DNA from: Streptomyces violaceorubidus
GTDB taxonomy: Bacteria > Actinomycetota > Actinomycetes > Streptomycetales > Streptomycetaceae
DNA: 64,000 bases
Direction: 5' to 3'
Assembly: GCF_000717995.1 (NCBI RefSeq)
Contig: NZ_JODM01000002.1
Span: forward strand, 62,001 to 126,000
Shown here: piece after piece, positions 51,396 to 59,251 of the stretch
Layout: the number at the start of each line of letters is the position of its first letter
Position numbering within the stretch: position 1 is the stretch's first letter
Position numbers and translations under genes: made by a program
The notes under the pieces: model-generated
Told to the model about the DNA's origin: nothing
Databases searched by the model: none
What the model saw: only the letters and a program-made list of their open reading frames with translations

Positions 51396-52736
51396 ATGGC
51401 CAAGCGCGAACCGAACGCGGCGCTCGGGCGCCTGCTCACCGAGAGCCGCTGGACTCACCGCCAGTTCGCACGGGCGGTGAACCGCGTCGGTACGGAGACC
51501 GGGATCCTCCTGCGTTACGACGAGTCGGCGGTGAGCCACTGGCTGGGCGGCACCGTCCCTCGGGGTGCGGTGCGCGGATGCATCCTCGAAGCTCTCTCCC
51601 GCCGCCTCGGCCGCCCCGTCACCCATGCCGAGGCCGGGCTGCCCGTTCCACGCAATCGCTCCTCCACGGCTGCGGATACCGTGGAAGGGGTGATCGACCT
51701 GGGGAGGCTGGATATGGACCCGTCCCGCCGGAGTGTCCTGGGTGCTGGCCTGTTCTCCGTGGCCGTCACCATTCCCGGCTGGCCTGATGTAGTCGGGCGT
51801 GCCGATGCCATTCAGTCTGGCCGCACGAGTCGCATCGGTATGAACGAAGTGGACATGGTCATCGCCATGACCGAGCGTGTTTCGGAACTGGACGACGAGT
51901 TCGGCGGTCGTCACGCACGCCCCATGGCGGCCTCGTTCATGGTCAACACCGTGGCCTCCTACCTGCGCGCCGACGCACCCGAGGACGTACGCAAGGCGAT
52001 GCTGTCCGCCGCCTCGGACCTGCTCTACCTGACCGGCTACATGGCCGTGGACGAAGGTCTGCACGGTCTCGCGCAGCGCTACTACGTCAAGGCCCTGGAG
52101 CTGGCGGGCGCGGCGGAGGACCACCTGACGTACTGCACCACCCTGCGGGGCATGAGCGTCCAGGCGGTCGACCTCCGCCACGGAGCGAAGGCCATGGAGC
52201 TGGCCGACGCCGCTGCCGCCGCCTCCCCGAAGGCCGGCCCTCGGATGCTGGCCTTCCTCGTCGGCCAGCAGGCACACGCCGCCGCGCAGACCGGCGACCG
52301 TACGGGTGCGCTGCGCTGCATCCGGGAGGCCGAGGCGGCCATGGACCGTGCCGAGTCACGCGGCAAGGCGTTCGGCTCGTATGACCCCTCTTCGCTCAAC
52401 TACCACGTCAGCCAGGTCCGTTACGAACTCGGTGACAAGGCCGGAGCCGTCGACGCCATGCAGCAGGCGGACCGGCTCCGCCCAAGCGTGTACCAGCGCA
52501 CACGAGTACACCGTCGTGGCCTGTTGGCAGAGCGGCAGTTGGAACTCGGCCACCTTGAAGCGGCCTGCGCCACCTGGCACCAGGCCCTCGACGACTACCC
52601 CAAGGTGCAGTCCGGCCGCGCCGACGACCGCGTGAAGGTGATGTTCGGTCTCCTGCGCCCTCATCTGAAGAACGCGACGGCGCTCGACCTGTACGACCGA
52701 GCACGGACGCTCGCACCACCGTCGCTGGTCACCTGA
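51396..52736 (+). CDS. XRE-type regulator with TPR-like C-terminal domain
   Basis: 446 residues. The N-terminal helix-turn-helix region (about 5-75) reads ALGRLLTESRWTHRQFARAV and DESAVSHWLGGTVPRGAV. After a linker with an Arg-Arg-hydrophobic stretch (about 108-125, RRSVLGAGLFSVAVTIPG) come helical TPR-like repeats (about 140-440). This is a common Streptomyces regulator architecture (NsdA-like), often next to small secreted or peptide genes. GGGGAG lies 8 bases before ATG. The promoter holds a repeated CTTGAAAG (51352-51359, 51361-51368) and the dyad CTTG-8-CAAG (51361-51376), a likely operator shared with the divergent peptide operon. Confidence 0.85.
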   Translation: MAKREPNAALGRLLTESRWTHRQFARAVNRVGTETGILLRYDESAVSHWLGGTVPRGAVRGCILEALSRRLGRPVTHAEAGLPVPRNRSSTAADTVEGVIDLGRLDMDPSRRSVLGAGLFSVAVTIPGWPDVVGRADAIQSGRTSRIGMNEVDMVIAMTERVSELDDEFGGRHARPMAASFMVNTVASYLRADAPEDVRKAMLSAASDLLYLTGYMAVDEGLHGLAQRYYVKALELAGAAEDHLTYCTTLRGMSVQAVDLRHGAKAMELADAAAAASPKAGPRMLAFLVGQQAHAAAQTGDRTGALRCIREAEAAMDRAESRGKAFGSYDPSSLNYHVSQVRYELGDKAGAVDAMQQADRLRPSVYQRTRVHRRGLLAERQLELGHLEAACATWHQALDDYPKVQSGRADDRVKVMFGLLRPHLKNATALDLYDRARTLAPPSLVT

Positions 52737-53229
52737 TCCCCGTCGCTCCTTCACGCTCAGCCACAGAAAGTCAGCCACGACGGCGGGTGCGCCAACAGAT
52801 CACCCGCCACGTGTGCTTCCAGCAACCCCGCACCGGCCTCAACCACGCCTCTTCCTTCCGTCACAGCATCCGCCCCGCTCCGGCCTGGCCGCTCGGCAGC
52901 GGGACGGGCTGCTCGATCTGTGGCTTCGTCTGTGCCCCACGCCGACGACGATCGATCGTGGTCGGCCTTCGGTTGTCGCAGCCTGACGTGGTGCTGTGCG
53001 GCGTTCGGCGGAGTCGGCCTGGCGGCGCCGCTGCGGTTGCTTCCGAGATCGGAGTCGGCTCGCTTGCCTACCCCTCCCACCTGACCGCCGACCCCGCCCT
53101 GTGCCTGGACGCCCTCCTCGACACCGCCGACCACACGGGCCCCGGCGACGACGGGCCGGGCGGCCCGGCCGTCTCCCTGGGCAAGCCCTGAACGCCCCGA
53201 TCCCCACGCCCCGAGAGGAGGCCCCGCGC
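52737..53229. other. 493-base stretch without a convincing gene
   Basis: Between the XRE-TPR gene and the SpdB-like gene. A plus-strand frame at 52787-53191 (134 codons) ends in SHLTADPALCLDALLDTADH and AVSLGKP, which has a gene-like final third; its first part is unlike any protein I know. It may be the tail of a lost AICE transfer gene. A minus-strand frame over the same bases looks like a shadow. Confidence 0.4.
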
Positions 53230-53997
53230 ATGGCGGAGGAACGGTTCACCCGGTACACCGTGACCGTGGTCATGGCGATCATCGCGGCCCTGGCCTTCGT
53301 CTTCTCCTTCGGCAACGTCTGGGCGCTCGCCCTGCGGCTGGGCGTCCCCCGCCCAATCGCGCCGCTGCTCGCGCCCATGGTGGACCTGTCCGTCGTCGGA
53401 CTCCTGGTCGCCCTGCGGTTCCTGGCCCTGCGTGGCGTCCCCGAGCACGACCTGAAGGCCGGCACCCGACTGCTGCACCTGTGCGGGCTGCTCACCCTCG
53501 CGCTGAACACGGCCGAACCCCTGCTGACCGGACGCTACGGACGGGCCTGCTTGGATACCGTCGCCCCGCTCCTGCTCCTCGGCTGGGGCCACGTCGGCCC
53601 TACCTTCCTCGCCCACTTCCACACGGCCGCACACGTGGAGGACGCCACCACCTCTGCCCCAGCCCCCGCACCCATCGCTGAGCCGGTGCCCACCTCGGCG
53701 CCCGCTCCCGAGACTGCGGCCCCGGCCCCTGAGCCGGTCCCCGCCGCGACACCTGCGCCGCCTCCGGCCGAAGTGCCTACCGTGATCGAGGTGCCCGACT
53801 CCGCCCCCGCCCCGGCCGTCGCCAAGGCGCCTGCCACCGGCTCGCGCCCAGCCCTGCCCGCCGCACTGCTGAGTGCGGCCCGGCGCATCGCGGACACCCA
53901 CCACGCCGAGCACGGAACACCGGTCACCGCCGCCCAGCTCGCAACCCGCATGGGCGTCGCCCTGCCGGTGGCAACCGCCGCCCTCGCTCAACTCTGA
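53230..53997 (+). CDS. DUF2637 (SpdB-like) membrane protein of an AICE
   Basis: 255 residues. The first 135 hold four transmembrane helices (VVMAIIAALAFVFSFGNVWA; RPIAPLLAPMVDLSVVGLLV; LLHLCGLLTLALNTAEPLL; LDTVAPLLLLGWGHVGPTFL). This is the DUF2637 pattern found in AICE and plasmid spread (Spd) proteins that help intramycelial DNA spreading. A long Pro/Ala/Glu/Thr linker (140-200) leads to a C-terminal helix-turn-helix-like segment (VTAAQLATRMGVALPVATAA). It precedes the rep gene. Confidence 0.8.
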   Translation: MAEERFTRYTVTVVMAIIAALAFVFSFGNVWALALRLGVPRPIAPLLAPMVDLSVVGLLVALRFLALRGVPEHDLKAGTRLLHLCGLLTLALNTAEPLLTGRYGRACLDTVAPLLLLGWGHVGPTFLAHFHTAAHVEDATTSAPAPAPIAEPVPTSAPAPETAAPAPEPVPAATPAPPPAEVPTVIEVPDSAPAPAVAKAPATGSRPALPAALLSAARRIADTHHAEHGTPVTAAQLATRMGVALPVATAALAQL

Positions 53998-54149
53998 GCC
54001 ACCCCGGCAACCGGCCGGATCGCCTCTCCCTGAAATCCACGCCCACTCAATGGGCCTGGTTCGTCATGCCCCGAGCAGCACCAACACGCCCACAGATCCG
54101 GCTGGTTGCTGCTCGGGACCACCCACCCGACAGAAGGGACACGCCCCGA

Positions 54150-55598
54150 ATGGTCACCCTGGACCTGCGCCACGTGGCAAGCCCCGCCGTGCGGGACCTC
54201 CTCCACCTCGTCAACCACCCCGACTTCGACCGCGCACAGCAGCAGATCGAGCACCTCGGCGGCTGCACCGAACCCGTCCGCCTGACCGGCCGCACCGCCA
54301 CCGTCGACACGACGACCGGCGAGGTCCTACGTTCCTACTCCACGACGGAAGAACCGACGGGGAGCCTGCTCACCGCGTGCGGCAACCGTCGCTCCTCGCG
54401 CTGCCCGGCCTGCTCTCGCCTCTACGCCGCCGACACCTACCACCTCATCCGCGCCGGCCTCTCCGGCGGCAAGACTGTCCCCGACACAGTCCGCACCCAC
54501 CCTCGCGTCTTCGTCACTCTCACCCCGCCGCCCTTCAGCCCCGTCCACAACCGCCCCACCACACCAGGCGGCGATGTCCGGCCCTGCCGCTGCCGTAAGC
54601 TCCACGAACCGACGGACGCCCTGCTGGGCACGCCGCTGAACCCGGCGACGTACGACTACGCGGGCGCGGTCCTGTTCAACGCCCACGCCTCCGCCTTGTG
54701 GGCACGCTTCACCACCTACCTGCGCCGCGAGCTCGCCGCCCGGCTCGGCATGACCCAGAAAGCCGCCCGCGCGGTCCTGCGCCTCTCCTTCGCCAAGGTC
54801 GCCGAGTACCAGCAGCGCGGCCTGGTCCACTTCCACGCCGTCATCCGCCTCGACGGCTCGGACGGCACCAGCCAGCCCCCGCCGCCGTACGCCACCATCG
54901 CCGTGCTCACCGACGCCGTCCGCGCCGCCGCCGCGCGGGTCCGCGTCAGGGCCGAGTCGGACGCGGTCGGGGAACGCGAACTTGGCTGGGGCGAACAGCT
55001 CGACGTACGTGAGATCTCCGCCTTCGGCACCAACGCCGAATTCACCGATCAGGCCGTGGCCGCCTACGTGGCGAAGTACGCCACCAAGTCCGCCGACGCC
55101 TCCGGCACCCTCGACCGCGCACTGTTCTGCCGCCCCTGCCAGGGACGCGGCGCCACCCTCCTACCCCACGGAACCCCGCTCCCCTGCACCGCCTGCGACG
55201 GCACCGGACAGGCACGGCCGCTGCCTCGGCTCGCCGTCGCCCGGCACATGCGGCAGATGATCCGCACGTGCTGGGAGCTGGGCCGCCTGCCGGAGTTCAA
55301 CCACCTGAAGCTCTGGAAGTGGGCGCACATGCTCGGCTTCCGGGGCCACTTCTCCACCAAGTCCCGCAGCTACTCGACCACCCTGGGCGCGCTGCGCGAC
55401 GCTCGCCGCGCCTGGCGCACCGAACAGGTCCGCGCCCACGCCGGCCTGCCCGAACCGGGTCCGACGACCACGCTCGTCGTCGGCCACTGGGACTACCTCG
55501 GCTCGGGCTACAGCCCCGGCGCGAGCCTCCTCGCCGCCGACGTCTGGCACCGCAAGGAACAGGAACGGCAGTTCATCGCGGAAGGCGGCTGCTCGTGA
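54150..55598 (+). CDS. repSA: replication initiator of the RepSA family
   Basis: 482-residue rolling-circle type initiator of AICEs. The metal motif HFHAVIRLDG (HUH) is near residue 227, and the YxxxY-type catalytic region AAYVAKYATKSADASG is near residue 310. Zinc-finger cysteine sets flank it (CGNRRSSRCPAC near 75; CRPCQGRG and CTACDGTGQ near 330-355). ATG 54150 has AGAAGGGA 10 bases upstream. The stop overlaps the xis start. The element can therefore probably replicate when excised. Confidence 0.9.
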   Translation: MVTLDLRHVASPAVRDLLHLVNHPDFDRAQQQIEHLGGCTEPVRLTGRTATVDTTTGEVLRSYSTTEEPTGSLLTACGNRRSSRCPACSRLYAADTYHLIRAGLSGGKTVPDTVRTHPRVFVTLTPPPFSPVHNRPTTPGGDVRPCRCRKLHEPTDALLGTPLNPATYDYAGAVLFNAHASALWARFTTYLRRELAARLGMTQKAARAVLRLSFAKVAEYQQRGLVHFHAVIRLDGSDGTSQPPPPYATIAVLTDAVRAAAARVRVRAESDAVGERELGWGEQLDVREISAFGTNAEFTDQAVAAYVAKYATKSADASGTLDRALFCRPCQGRGATLLPHGTPLPCTACDGTGQARPLPRLAVARHMRQMIRTCWELGRLPEFNHLKLWKWAHMLGFRGHFSTKSRSYSTTLGALRDARRAWRTEQVRAHAGLPEPGPTTTLVVGHWDYLGSGYSPGASLLAADVWHRKEQERQFIAEGGCS

Positions 55599-55819
55599 CC
55601 TCGCCCCCGCCCGCCGCCCTCCACCCAGAAGCGGTCCCGGTGCTGGATCTGCTCACAGTGCCCCAGGTAATGGCCCGTCTCCAGCTCGGCCGCTCCGCTG
55701 TCTACGACCTGCTGCGCTCCGGGCAACTCGCCTCGATCACTCTCGGGCGCGCCCGCCGCATCCCCACCCACGCCCTCACCGACTTCATCCACACCCGACT
55801 CGAACAGGACGCCGCTTGA
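55595..55819 (+). CDS. xis: excisionase (Xis), helix-turn-helix
   Basis: 74 residues with a MerR/excisionase-type winged helix: LLTVPQVMARLQLGRSAVYD then LLRSGQLASITLGRARRIPT. The GTG start overlaps the repSA stop (GTGA) and its TGA overlaps the int ATG. Rep-xis-int coupling is the AICE standard; Xis directs integrase to excise the element. Confidence 0.9.
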   Translation: MTSPPPAALHPEAVPVLDLLTVPQVMARLQLGRSAVYDLLRSGQLASITLGRARRIPTHALTDFIHTRLEQDAA

Positions 55820-57126
55820 TGACCACCCCCCGCGACACCCCCGCCTCCCGCCGCGTCCGCGCCAACGGCGACGGGACCGTCTACCAGCGCAAGGACAGCC
55901 GCTGGGAAGCCGCTGGATACGTCCTCGCGCCCGGCAACACCCGCAAGCGCATCCGCGTCTACGGCACCACCAGGAAGGAGGCCCTGGCGAAGCTCACGGA
56001 GAAGATCGCCGCCAGCAACCGCGGCCTCCCCGTCCCGTCCGCTCAGGGCAGCCTGGCCGCGTACCTGGCGTACTGGCTTGACGCTGTCGCCGTCCACCAG
56101 CTCCGCGAAAACACCCACACCCGCTACACCGCCGTCACCCGCCTCTACCTCATCCCCGGCCTCGGACGGAAGAAGCTCGCCAAGCTCACCGCCAAGGACG
56201 TCCGCACCTGGCTCAACCAGCTCCGCACCACCTGTCAGTGCTGCACCCGCGGCCTCGACGCGGCCCGTGAACAGCCCCTTTGCTGCGCTGCCGGGAAGTG
56301 CTGCGCAAGGCGGCTCTCGCCCCTGACCCTGGCCTACGTGCACTCCGTGCTCAAGTCGGCCCTGGAGCACGCGGTACGCGAGGAGGAGATCCCGCGCAAC
56401 GTCGCCCGGAACGTCCGCATCGGCACGCCTCGGCCCCGCCGCTTCGAACCCCTCACCGCCGACGAAGCGCGCCAGTTCCTTGCCGCCGCGCGCGGACACC
56501 GGCTGCACGCCCTGTTCGAACTCGCTCTCCACACCGGCCTCCGCAAGGGCGAACTCCTCGGCCTGCGCTGGGAAGACCTCGACCTGGCCGGCGGAACCGC
56601 CAGCATCCGACGCACCCTCCAGCGCACCAACTCCAGCGGCCTGACCGCCCTCCCGACGAAGACCCAGAACTCGGAGCGACGGATCGCACTGCCCACCGCG
56701 TGCCTGCGCTCCCTCGAACAGCACCGCGACCGGCAGCGTCACGAACGCGAAGCGGCGGGGACGGGCTGGAAGGCAAGCGGCTACGTCTTCACCCGGCCCG
56801 ACGGCTCCCCAATCGAAGGAGCCACCCTCACCCGCCACTTCAACAACCTGCTCCACCGGGCCAGGCTCCGCCGCATTCGTTTCCATGATCTGCGGCACTC
56901 GGCCGCGACCCTCCTCCTGGAACAGGGCGTCGAACTCGTCGTGATCAAGGAGCTGCTGGGGCACGCCCACATCGGCGTCACCGCCGCCGTGTACGCCCAC
57001 GTCCGGCTCCGCCTCCAGCGCGACGCCATCGACCTCCTCGGCCACGCCCTCCGCAGCCCCACAGAGAACACCAGCAAGCCCGACGACGGCGACGAACCAC
57101 CCCTCGCCAGGTCCACCGTCCGCTGA
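55819..57126 (+). CDS. int: tyrosine site-specific integrase
   Basis: 435 residues. An N-terminal arm-binding domain (1-60) and a SAM-like core-binding domain (60-190) precede the catalytic domain. Catalytic residues: Arg in LHTGLRKGELLGLRW, Lys in TKTQNSERRI, His-x-x-Arg in FHDLRHSAATLLLEQG, His in ELLGHAHIGVT and Tyr in AVYAHVRL. A cysteine-rich insert (CQCCTRGLDAAREQPLCC, then CCARRLSP, about 138-175) could bind zinc. It is followed by paired TGCCGTC motifs and a terminator. It integrates the element at an unidentified attB. Confidence 0.95.
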   Translation: MTTPRDTPASRRVRANGDGTVYQRKDSRWEAAGYVLAPGNTRKRIRVYGTTRKEALAKLTEKIAASNRGLPVPSAQGSLAAYLAYWLDAVAVHQLRENTHTRYTAVTRLYLIPGLGRKKLAKLTAKDVRTWLNQLRTTCQCCTRGLDAAREQPLCCAAGKCCARRLSPLTLAYVHSVLKSALEHAVREEEIPRNVARNVRIGTPRPRRFEPLTADEARQFLAAARGHRLHALFELALHTGLRKGELLGLRWEDLDLAGGTASIRRTLQRTNSSGLTALPTKTQNSERRIALPTACLRSLEQHRDRQRHEREAAGTGWKASGYVFTRPDGSPIEGATLTRHFNNLLHRARLRRIRFHDLRHSAATLLLEQGVELVVIKELLGHAHIGVTAAVYAHVRLRLQRDAIDLLGHALRSPTENTSKPDDGDEPPLARSTVR

Positions 57127-57129
57127 CGT

Positions 57130-57150
57130 TGCCGTCAACTACTGCCGTCA
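57130..57150 (+). repeat. right pair of TGCCGTC motifs after int, possible arm site
   Basis: TTGCCGTCAACTACTGCCGT continuing CA: two TGCCGTC copies 13 bases apart starting 4 bases after the int stop, matching the left-end pair at 48268-48288 except for one base of spacing and two substitutions. Confidence 0.55.
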
Positions 57151-57156
57151 AGCCCA

Positions 57157-57199
57157 CCAGAGTGCCCCACCAGGAACAGTCGCTGGTGGGGCACTCTGG
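57157..57199 (+). terminator. hairpin terminator after int
   Basis: A perfect 16-base stem (CCAGAGTGCCCCACCA at 57157-57172 with its complement at 57184-57199) and an 11-base loop, between the int stop and the convergent immunity-like gene ending at 57237. Confidence 0.9.
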
Positions 57200-57236
57200 C
57201 AATTCCTGGTCACCCATAGGCAACCGTACTTGTTTT

Positions 57237-57698
57237 CTAGAGCGACGCAGAAAATCGGTCTAGCTCTCTCCGGATGGGACCAGAGCGCGGAATACGAACC
57301 CACCACCATCCACGCGCTTTAGGCTCATCACTAGCCAGCCGAAGGAGGGCGCCCAGTTCGTCGACTTCCGTATACGAGAGAAATCTCGAATCTACCTCAC
57401 CGAGAGCGGCAATAAAATTGCTCGACTCTTTCTCGGAAACCAACTCCAAACCCCTGGCGATGAAATCTCGAAGGGAGTCGGCTGCGATCAAGTCATGCGC
57501 ACCCCAGACAGACCTGTCAGAATCGGGAAGCTCAAGCTCTCTCTCCATCCGCGCCACGTGCTCATACCAACCAAGCAGCAACGTGACCAGGCCCAACGAG
57601 CGTGTAGGGGCCACGCTGACCACAGTCCGCTCAAGTTGGTCCGCCTCGACGACTCCCAGGTGGCGACCAAGCCACTCTCGGGCTTGAATTTCTGACAT
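57237..57698 (-). CDS. probable immunity protein for the adjacent toxin module
   Basis: 153 residues starting MSEIQAREWLGRHLGVVEAD from ATG 57698, four bases after the toxin stop. It is helical, acidic and without a signal peptide, as cytoplasmic immunity proteins usually are. Base composition is clearly lower in G+C than the chromosome, with codons such as ATA, AAT and TTT. I do not recognise the family; the role comes from its position directly after a polymorphic-toxin C-terminus and on the same strand. Confidence 0.6.
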   Translation of the reverse strand: MSEIQAREWLGRHLGVVEADQLERTVVSVAPTRSLGLVTLLLGWYEHVARMERELELPDSDRSVWGAHDLIAADSLRDFIARGLELVSEKESSNFIAALGEVDSRFLSYTEVDELGALLRLASDEPKARGWWWVRIPRSGPIRRELDRFSASL

Positions 57699-57702
57699 GA
57701 CA

Positions 57703-58053
57703 TCACCGTCCCGGATAGTAGGCTGTCGATTTCCACGGCATATCCCAGTTAACGATGACGCGAACCCCGTCATAGTCAAATCGGGATGAATTCTGCCCTT
57801 CAAGCTGACGCGGCCCAGCTTGCCTCAACGTTGTCTCAACCTCCGCCGCCGAAGGCCTACCCATTGCCGGATTTCCATCACCCGTATGCCCATTCACGAA
57901 CTCGGTGATCTCATCCAAGGAATACTCGCTACCGTGGAAGTCTTCTCCGCCAAGGTGGTCGCCATTCTTACCTCCAAGCGGAACCCCGCAGTTCGGTCCT
58001 GAATTGTGAACGAGGACCGGCGTCTGACCAGCAAGTACATAGTACGTGTCGTG
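57703..58053 (-). pseudogene. orphan C-terminal toxin module of a HINT-type polymorphic toxin
   Basis: Reading upstream from the TGA at 57703, the frame gives HDTYYVLAGQTPVLVHNSGP, the end of a pretoxin/HINT region as found in RHS and related polymorphic toxins. A toxin domain of about 95 residues follows (GEDFHGSEYSLDEITEF, TGDGNPAMGRPSAAEVETTL, YDGVRVIVNWDMPWKSTAYY). Before the H codon at 58053 the similarity stops abruptly and no start codon or secretion region exists. This is the tail left by a displacement or deletion; the bulk of the toxin is missing. Toxic activity is unknown. Confidence 0.75.
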
Positions 58054-58216
58054 CGGGGTGCGGCCGAGTGGCCTTTCCCCAAGCGTGCGGCTCGCGCGGG
58101 TGTGCGCCCCGCGGGTCGGCGGCGGGGCGGAGTCCCGGGCGGGGCGGGCGACCGACGCGTGGCGCTGGTCGGGGCAGCCGCTGGGCCCGGTCGGGGCGTG
58201 CTCGGCGGGCGCCGCG

Positions 58217-59251
58217 TCACTCCAGTACCCGGGAGCCGCCGACCGGCAGGTCCCACAGGCGTTCGCGGGGCAGGCCCGCCCGCTGCCAGGCGGCGCGTAC
58301 GCGGGTGAGGGGTTCCAGTACGGGTTCCGCGGACAGGACGAACGTGCCCCAGTGCATCGGCGCCATGTGGCGCGCGCCGACGTCCTGGGCGGCCCGTACC
58401 GCCTCCTCCGGGTCGCAGTGCACGTCGCTGAGCCACCAGCGGGGGTCGTAGGCGCCGATGGGGAGCAGGGCGAGGTCGATGCCGGGGTAGCGGCGGCCGA
58501 TGCGGGTGAACCAGTGGCCGTATCCCGTGTCGCCGGCGAAGTAGACGCGCCGGCCGTCGGGGTCGGTGAGGACCCAGCCGCCCCACAGGGTGCGGCAGGT
58601 GTCGGTGAGGGTGCGCTTGGACCAGTGGTGGGCCGGGACGAAGTCGAACCGGACCCCGCCCAGCTCGGTCGCCTCCCACCAGTCCAGCTCGGTGACCCGG
58701 GTGAAGCGGCGGCGGTGGAACCAGCGGCCGAGACCGGCGGGCACGAGGACGGGGGTGTCGCGCGGGAGCCTGCGCAGGGTGGGCGCGTCCAGGTGGTCGT
58801 AGTGGTTGTGGCTGATGACGACGGCGTCGACGCGGGGCAGGGCGCTCCAGGCGACGCCGACGGGGGTGACCCGGGGCGGGGTGCCGAGGATCCGGCGGGA
58901 CCAGACCGGGTCGGTGAGCACGGTCAGGCCACCGATCCGCACCACCCAGCTGGCGTGTCCGGCCCAGGTGACGGCGACGGTGCGCGCGTCCACGCGGGGC
59001 AGCGGACCAGGGGCGCAGGGCAGCCGGGGGATGTCGACGAGTCCGGCTGGGCCGGGTCTGACCGCGCCCTCGCGGGCGAAGCGGGCGAAGGCCTTCAGAC
59101 CGGGCAGCGGCGCGGTCAGCCGGTCGTGGAAGGTACGCGGCCACACCCTGCGTTCGGCCGGCGGCCGGGGTGCGGCGAGCGGCGGGTGCGCGGCGGCGGT
59201 GTCCTCGGCGGCGGCGGAGCTGCTCGTGGTCGACCGGGGCTGCTGCGTCAT
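58217..59251 (-). CDS. MBL-fold hydrolase (NAPE-PLD-like/UlaG-like)
   Basis: 344 residues. Metal motifs: SHNHYDHLDAPTLRRLP (HxHxDH near 175), FVPAHHWSKRTLTD, YFAGDTGYGHWFTRIG and APMHWGTFVLS. The core WAGHASWVVRIGGLTVLTDP is the pattern of N-acyl-phosphatidylethanolamine phospholipase D-like bacterial proteins. ATG 59251 overlaps the stop of the aminotransferase-like gene (ATGA). It probably acts on a phospholipid or related ester; the substrate is unproved. Confidence 0.87.
   Translation of the reverse strand: MTQQPRSTTSSSAAAEDTAAAHPPLAAPRPPAERRVWPRTFHDRLTAPLPGLKAFARFAREGAVRPGPAGLVDIPRLPCAPGPLPRVDARTVAVTWAGHASWVVRIGGLTVLTDPVWSRRILGTPPRVTPVGVAWSALPRVDAVVISHNHYDHLDAPTLRRLPRDTPVLVPAGLGRWFHRRRFTRVTELDWWEATELGGVRFDFVPAHHWSKRTLTDTCRTLWGGWVLTDPDGRRVYFAGDTGYGHWFTRIGRRYPGIDLALLPIGAYDPRWWLSDVHCDPEEAVRAAQDVGARHMAPMHWGTFVLSAEPVLEPLTRVRAAWQRAGLPRERLWDLPVGGSRVLE

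Larger units (their letters stand above)
48190..57240. mobile_element. integrated AICE-like element (pSAM2/SLP1 type), probably transfer-defective
   Basis: The right end carries the AICE module in standard order and coupling: SpdB-like DUF2637 protein, RepSA-type initiator, Xis, tyrosine integrase. The FtsK-like TraSA gene that normally lies near the spd and rep genes is not found, so self-transfer is doubtful. The left half carries a candidate RiPP operon and its regulator as cargo. Paired TGCCGTC motifs occur near both ends (48269-48287 and 57130-57149). Exact attachment sites could not be fixed by eye, and the edges given are approximate. Confidence 0.75.

Noticed and set aside
57894..59144. 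Long minus-strand frames of 400-800 codons over the MBL and aminotransferase-like genes
   Set aside because: Arg/Pro/Gly-rich shadows of the coupled genes at 58217-60687; the C-terminal piece at 57894 does not match the toxin frame.
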